From Betaproteobacteria bacterium (GTDB lineage Bacteria; Pseudomonadota; Gammaproteobacteria; Burkholderiales; SG8-41), in the NCBI GenBank assembly GCA_016202615.1, contig JACQOI010000247.1:1-35384 (forward strand): a stretch of 35,384 nt of DNA, written 5' to 3'. The notes under the pieces are model-generated. The model searched no databases. It saw nothing but the letters and a program-made list of their open reading frames with translations, and was not told the origin of the DNA. Each line of letters begins with the position of its first letter. The stretch's first letter is position 1. Positions 31,809 through 35,384 of this stretch are shown here, in pieces. The position numbers were made by a program, and so were the translations under genes.

Positions 31809-32753
31809 CTACCGGCGCACAGCGAGCCCCGCCGCGCGTGCCTGCTCGTCTATCTCAGGCACGCCTAGCTTGAGCAGTCCGTCGGTAAACGCCCGCAAAT
31901 CTTCGGGTGTCGGATTGCGATAGGGTTCTCGCACCCCGCCAGCGCCGCCCGGCAATTTAAGCACCTTCATCGCCATCTTGATCCAGCGCGGGTTGGCGGG
32001 CTCCCAGCGCGCGGCGAATTGCTTGAAACGCAGGATGTGCGCGTAAACGGCGCCAATCTCGTCCGTCCGCTTCTGCTCATAAAGATCGATGTACTGACGA
32101 TGGGTTTTCGGCAGCACGTTGGCCTCCGCGCCGACCAGGCCGCGCGCCCCGAGCGCAAGCGCATTAAGCGAGCCTCGCAGCGGCACGTGGATAGGCAGAT
32201 CGCGCGCGATCCTGTCTTTCACGTCGACCAAATAGCCGTCGCTCACGCCGAACAAGTTGAGTATCGCGATTTGCTTATATCGCTGGCAGACGTCAGCGAT
32301 GGTCGCGGCATCCGGCAAATATCCGATCACCGGATTGACCGACAGCGCGATGGGGTACTTGATTTCGCCAAATAAATCATCGTAATAAGCGACAAGCTCG
32401 GAGTCTTTGGGGCGCATCCCGTGCCAAGCGGCGGGCGGATAGACGTTCACCACGTCGACGCCTGCCTCGACGGCAAGCATGGTTTGCTCCCGAGTCGCCC
32501 GCACCGTGTGCTGCTCGGGGGGGTTCGCAAAAACCGGAACCTTGCCCTTGCATTCCTCAACTCCGATTTCGTAGACGCGCTTCAGCTCCGCTATCGAAAG
32601 CGCATGACCCTCGCCAGAGCCGCCGCTGGCTAGATTGACACCCAGCCTCGCATCAATAAATCGATGCAGGTAGCCGCGCAGCCCCTGTTCATCGAGCTTG
32701 CCGTCAGCGGTGAAGGGCGTACCGCTCCTGCATATCAGCGTTATTCCCGACAT
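31809..32753 (-). CDS. Dihydrodipicolinate synthase (DapA)-family protein lacking key catalytic residues
   Basis: This 314-residue TIM-barrel protein matches the DapA/N-acetylneuraminate lyase family, whose members make a Schiff base between a lysine and a 2-keto acid. The substrate loop GGSGEGHALSIAEL (44-57) is family-like. The YNxP tyrosine position is Ser138 in LSVNP, and the Schiff-base lysine position, normally GIK, reads ILN with Asn166. The protein is therefore unlikely to run the classical aldolase reaction. Start is the ATG at 32753, with AAGGA 8 bp upstream. It shares direction with the Bug gene. No other DapA-like gene is in the window to supply the housekeeping role. Confidence 0.82.
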   Translation of the reverse strand: MSGITLICRSGTPFTADGKLDEQGLRGYLHRFIDARLGVNLASGGSGEGHALSIAELKRVYEIGVEECKGKVPVFANPPEQHTVRATREQTMLAVEAGVDVVNVYPPAAWHGMRPKDSELVAYYDDLFGEIKYPIALSVNPVIGYLPDAATIADVCQRYKQIAILNLFGVSDGYLVDVKDRIARDLPIHVPLRGSLNALALGARGLVGAEANVLPKTHRQYIDLYEQKRTDEIGAVYAHILRFKQFAARWEPANPRWIKMAMKVLKLPGGAGGVREPYRNPTPEDLRAFTDGLLKLGVPEIDEQARAAGLAVRR

Positions 32754-32851
32754 TGTACCGGTCCTTCTTTGAGCTTATAGGAAGTTCGCACGATTGCGTG
32801 GACAATAATCGATAGGCTAACTGAGCCGCCTGATCCGGTCAAGGCAGCGCA

Positions 32852-32915
32852 TTGCCTCATCAAAGTATCTGAGTGAAATGCATTCGTTGCCTCATCTAAG
32901 AAATCTGACCGAAAT
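32852..32915. repeat. Imperfect direct repeat upstream of a transposase relic
   Basis: TTGCCTCATC begins two adjacent segments, 32852-32879 and 32887-32915, that both end in GAAAT and share most bases between, such as TCTGA. They lie before the integrase-like relic and may be part of the end of that element. The surrounding 32754-32989 has no convincing gene. Confidence 0.55.
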
Positions 32916-32989
32916 ATCCGTCCTGATTGACCGGATGGAAGTTAAAGGTGAGGTTGACGATGAGCTAAAAAAGGTCGGTCGCGAAGGTG

Positions 32990-33319
32990 ATGGCGGCGCG
33001 TTACCGGAAAGCGACGAAAAAGGAGAAAGGCAGGATGCTGGACGAGTTGATCGTGCTCACTGACTTATAACCGGCGCTGCGCGATAGGGCTATTGCGCGG
33101 GCATGGCAAGGCCATCAAGGTCGGTCGCCGGCTCAGGCTGGTGCGAGGCTTGCGCGGCTTGACGCAATGATCGCGGCCGCGGATTTACGATGGCGTAGTG
33201 CTTGAGTGGCTCAAGAAGATATGGACGAACCTGGATTTCATACGCGGCAAACGGCGGGCGGCGATTCTGCCCGACCGGCTTCGCAGCTAGCTCCCGCCCC
33301 TCCACCGAGACGTACATCA
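32990..33319 (+). pseudogene. Integrase-core-type transposase relic
   Basis: The plus strand reads MAARYRKATKKEKGRMLDEL (from 32990), then after a frameshift near 33060 NRRCAIGLLRGHGKAIKVGR, a stop, SRPRIYDGVVLEWLKKIW, IRGKRRAAILPDRL and a further stop. This is the N-terminal helix-turn-helix region of a DDE transposase of the integrase type. The order of modules (KxEKGRxLDE, HAIxLLRG, RPRxYD, CGKRxxALLP) is the usual one. The catalytic domain is absent. The relic ends about 100 bp before argG and may hold its promoter. Confidence 0.72.
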
Positions 33320-33425
33320 GTGACAATATTCGCCGCCATCCAGCGCGCAGCCGCTGATTTCTCTGGCTCTCGCGCCTCGCGGCGCTTAAAATCGAGATTT
33401 TTCTGCAACGGAAACCGACCGCATC

Positions 33426-34649
33426 ATGCCAAAAATCAAGAAAGTAGTGCTCGCTTATTCCGGCGGGCTCGACACTTCGGTAATCCTGAAATGGCTGCAG
33501 GACACCTACCAGTGCGAAGTCGTCACCTTTACCGCCGACATCGGCCAGGGCGAGGAGCTCGAACCGGCGCGGCGCAAGGCGAAGAAACTCGGCGTCAAGG
33601 AAATCTTCATCGACGACCTGCGCGAGGAGTTCGTGCGCGACTTCGTGTTTCCGATGTTCCGCGCCAACGCGATCTACGAAGGCGAGTATCTGCTCGGCAC
33701 CTCGATCGCGCGGCCGCTGATCGCCAAGCGCCAGATCGAGATCGCGCGCAAAACCCGCGCCGATGCGGTCAGCCACGGCGCGACCGGCAAAGGCAACGAC
33801 CAGGTGCGCTTCGAGCTCGGCTCCTACGCGCTCGAACCCAACATCCACGTCATCGCGCCATGGCGCGAGTGGAACCTGACTTCGCGCGAGAAGCTGCTCA
33901 AGTACGCCGCGAAGCACCGCATCCCGGTCGAGATGAAGAAGAAAGGCGGTTCGCCGTACAGCATGGACGCGAACCTGCTGCACATCTCGTACGAAGGCCG
34001 CATCCTCGAGGACCCGGCGCGCGAGCCCGAGGAATCGATGTGGCGCTGGACGGCGTCGCCCGAGAAAGCGCCGAACCGTGCCGAGTACATCGATCTCGAG
34101 TATCATCGCGGCGACATCGTCGCCATCAACGGCAAAAAGCTCACGCCGGCAAAAGTGCTCGAGACGTTGAACAAGCTCGGCGGCAAGCACGGCATCGGCC
34201 GGCTCGACCTGGTCGAGAACCGCTATGTCGGCATGAAATCGCGCGGCTGCTATGAGACGCCGGGCGGCGCCATCATGCTCAAGGCGCACCGCGCGATCGA
34301 GTCGATCACGCTCGACCGCGAGGTCGCGCATCTGAAGGACGATCTGATGCCGCGTTACGCGTCGCTGATCTACAACGGTTACTGGTGGAGCCCCGAGCGC
34401 AAGCTCATGCAGACGATAGTCGACGCCTCGCAGGCCAACGTCAACGGCTGGGTGCGCCTGAAGCTCTACAAGGGCAACGTGATCGTCGCCGGCCGCGATT
34501 CGAAGACCGATTCATTGTTCGACCCCGCGATCGCGACCTTTGAGGACGACAAGGGCGCCTATGATCAGATGGACGCCGCCGGCTTCATCCGGCTCAACGC
34601 GCTCAGGATGCGCATCGCCGCGAATCTGCGCAAGAAGCGTAAGGGGTGA
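33426..34649 (+). CDS. argG: Argininosuccinate synthase
   Basis: This 407-residue enzyme condenses citrulline and aspartate with ATP to argininosuccinate, the penultimate step of arginine synthesis, in the cytoplasm. The N-type ATP pyrophosphatase motif AYSGGLDTS lies at residues 10-18, and [13 protein letters not shown] and [12 protein letters not shown] are the citrulline/aspartate-binding segments. The length is that of the common type I form. The ATG at 33426 lacks a strong ribosome binding site but begins the [14 protein letters not shown] start. The stop lies in a heptamer repeat array. No other arginine gene is adjacent. It looks intact and is the main housekeeping gene in this part. 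Confidence 0.96.
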   Translation: MPKIKKVVLAYSGGLDTSVILKWLQDTYQCEVVTFTADIGQGEELEPARRKAKKLGVKEIFIDDLREEFVRDFVFPMFRANAIYEGEYLLGTSIARPLIAKRQIEIARKTRADAVSHGATGKGNDQVRFELGSYALEPNIHVIAPWREWNLTSREKLLKYAAKHRIPVEMKKKGGSPYSMDANLLHISYEGRILEDPAREPEESMWRWTASPEKAPNRAEYIDLEYHRGDIVAINGKKLTPAKVLETLNKLGGKHGIGRLDLVENRYVGMKSRGCYETPGGAIMLKAHRAIESITLDREVAHLKDDLMPRYASLIYNGYWWSPERKLMQTIVDASQANVNGWVRLKLYKGNVIVAGRDSKTDSLFDPAIATFEDDKGAYDQMDAAGFIRLNALRMRIAANLRKKRKG

Positions 34650-34721
34650 GCGGTGAGGAGTAAGGAGAAAATGGCGAGGCTCTGCTGATTTTCCGCCTCT
34701 CTCCTCTCGCCTCTCGTTTCT
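34646..34721. repeat. Heptamer array overlapping the argG stop
   Basis: Three units GTGAGCG, GTGAGGA and GTAAGGA (34646-34666) start one base before the TGA stop of argG. Four pyrimidine-rich units CGCCTCT, CTCCTCT, CGCCTCT and CGTTTCT follow at 34694-34721 and can partly pair with the purine-rich left side. A terminator role for argG is plausible. Confidence 0.7.
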
Positions 34722-34724
34722 CTT

Positions 34725-34835
34725 GAAAGGGAGTGGCGCATCTGCCGCGCGGGCGACAGTTTCAAGGTCCCGGCCAACAGTTCATTCAACATCGAGCCGC
34801 TCGAGACGCTCGACTACCTCTGTCACTTCGGCTAA
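34725..34835 (+). pseudogene. C-terminal fragment of a pyrimidine/purine nucleoside phosphorylase (PpnP/DUF1255)
   Basis: The frame reads EWRICRAGDSFKVPANSSFN, then IEPLETLDYLCHFG and a stop at 34833-34835. This matches the last third of the small cupin-type phosphorylase PpnP (E-W-x-x-x-x-x-G-x-F-x-V-P-A-N-S-x-F and a C-terminal YLC). The first two-thirds are missing, and the frame enters the heptamer array on the left, so the repeat marks the breakpoint. Confidence 0.65.
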
Positions 34836-34847
34836 ACTCACCGGCAC

Positions 34848-34994
34848 TTATATTCCTTTCAGCCGCTCCAGCAGGTCCTTGCTCTCGGGTATCGTGCCCG
34901 GCGGACAGGCGTGCGAGTGCCGGATGACGCCTTGCGCGTCGACGAGGAATACCGAGCGCCCGGCTATAATAGTAAGATTCCTGTCGTGGCACAT
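34848..34994 (-). pseudogene. C-terminal peroxiredoxin fragment
   Basis: The minus-strand frame reads MCHDRNLTIIAGRSVFLVDA, then QGVIRHSHACPPGTIPESKD and LLERLKGI. This resembles the last 40 residues of AhpC/TSA peroxiredoxins (a RSVFLVDxxGxIRH strand followed by the terminal helix). The peroxidatic-Cys domain is absent. It is convergent with the PpnP fragment 12 bp away, so two different gene ends meet here, suggesting a rearranged joint. A short translated remnant cannot be excluded. Confidence 0.5.
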
Positions 34995-35011
34995 TTAAAT
35001 TGACCTGCTTC

Positions 35012-35384
35012 ATGGTAAACAAGATTCGCCTGGGGTTTGTTGGAGCCAACGTTCGTTCGCACTGGGCCTCCCAGTCGCACTTCCCGGCGCTGCTCGCCAG
35101 CCCGGATGTCGAAATGACGGCGGTCTGCACCACGAGCCGCGATAGCGCGGAAGAAGCGCGCAAAGCGTTTGGAGCGAAGCTCGCCTTCCACGATTTCCGG
35201 GCGATGGTGGCCTCGCCGCAGATCGACGCGGTGGCCGTGGTGGTGCGGGTGCCATGGCACTATGAGCCGACCAGGGCCGCCATCGAAGCCGGCAAGCATG
35301 TCTACACCGAGTGGCCGCTGGGCCGGACCACCGCCGAAGCCGAAGAACTGGCGGCGCTGGCCCGGGCCAAGGGGGTGCAAACCG
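35012..35384 (+). CDS. Gfo/Idh/MocA-family oxidoreductase, N-terminal part (cut by window end)
   Basis: The frame is open from the ATG at 35012 to the last base, giving at least 124 residues. It begins VNKIRLGFVGANVRSHWASQ, a Rossmann nucleotide-binding strand, and continues with ALLASPDVEMTAVCTTSRDS, DAVAVVVRVPWHYEPTRAAI and EAGKHVYTEWPLGRTTAEAE. The last of these is the EKP-like motif region, here EWPLG, so the catalytic Lys of the classical EKP motif is Trp in this alignment. Family members are NAD(P)-dependent sugar or polyol oxidoreductases. A TATAAT at 34965-34970 lies about 40 bp upstream but without a convincing -35. The full gene lies to the right of the window. Confidence 0.82.
   Translation, partial: MVNKIRLGFVGANVRSHWASQSHFPALLASPDVEMTAVCTTSRDSAEEARKAFGAKLAFHDFRAMVASPQIDAVAVVVRVPWHYEPTRAAIEAGKHVYTEWPLGRTTAEAEELAALARAKGVQT

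Noticed and set aside
32878-33063. Small plus-strand gene before argG
   Set aside because: The frame is Lys/Glu/Asp-rich and overlaps a recognisable transposase relic in another frame.
34932-34970. Sigma-70 promoter for the last gene, with TATAAT at 34965-34970
   Set aside because: The -10 hexamer is perfect, but the nearest TTG-type -35 (34932-34937) is 27 bp away, too far for normal spacing, so I do not list it as a promoter.

Overview
The window is high-GC DNA from a proteobacterium, most likely an uncultured betaproteobacterium near Burkholderiales. I infer this from six TctC/Bug-type periplasmic solute-binding proteins interspersed with acyl-CoA and organic-acid enzymes, the ArnA/ArnD lipid A pair, the PIN-PhoH protein and type I argininosuccinate synthase. 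There is no rRNA or tRNA gene to settle taxonomy. No phage, CRISPR or intact transposon is visible.

Layout. 1-4243: envelope and housekeeping genes on the plus strand (ArnA-type UDP-glucuronate decarboxylase, ArnD deformylase, peroxiredoxin, PhoH). 4244-7177: an accessory island with three exported proteins (a beta-propeller, a small unknown, a PAF-acetylhydrolase-like hydrolase). Two attC-like inverted repeats follow the first and third genes, as in an integron cassette array without an integrase. 7178-11763: a glutathione S-transferase remnant, two tandem Bug receptors, a divergent class III CoA-transferase and a secreted Ala/Lys-rich protein beside an IS5-family scar. 12144-15217: an amidase, a broken cation diffusion facilitator and an acyl-CoA dehydrogenase homologue with Ala at the usual Glu position. 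15284-25699: Bug receptors interleaved with three MmgE/PrpD proteins, a CapA-like metallophosphatase and an FAD-dependent oxidoreductase. 25700-33319: the most rearranged part. It holds an OadA/PycB-like protein without a biotin domain, an Ldh-type dehydrogenase, an SDR, a truncated ABM monooxygenase, another Bug receptor and a DapA-like protein lacking the Schiff-base lysine, among fragments of IS91-like and integrase-like transposases. 33426-35384: argG, fragments of ppnP and a peroxiredoxin, and the start of a Gfo/Idh/MocA oxidoreductase that runs off the end.

How it may work together. The middle reads as a patchwork of small catabolic modules, each pairing an exported substrate receptor with cytoplasmic CoA-, hydrolase- or oxidoreductase chemistry. 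No TctA/TctB membrane subunits are present, so the receptors must use permeases encoded elsewhere or act as sensors. Substrates cannot be read from sequence.

The most distinctive non-coding signal is a set of intergenic arrays of degenerate 7-bp (once 8-bp) units, several in inverted pairs and with TGA or TAA in most units. They lie at gene ends, and three gene 3-prime ends run into them. A second signal is a pair of near-identical 46-bp hairpins in inverted orientation bracketing 28024-30745, and a third is a 57-bp repeat found beside each of two IS91-like remnants.
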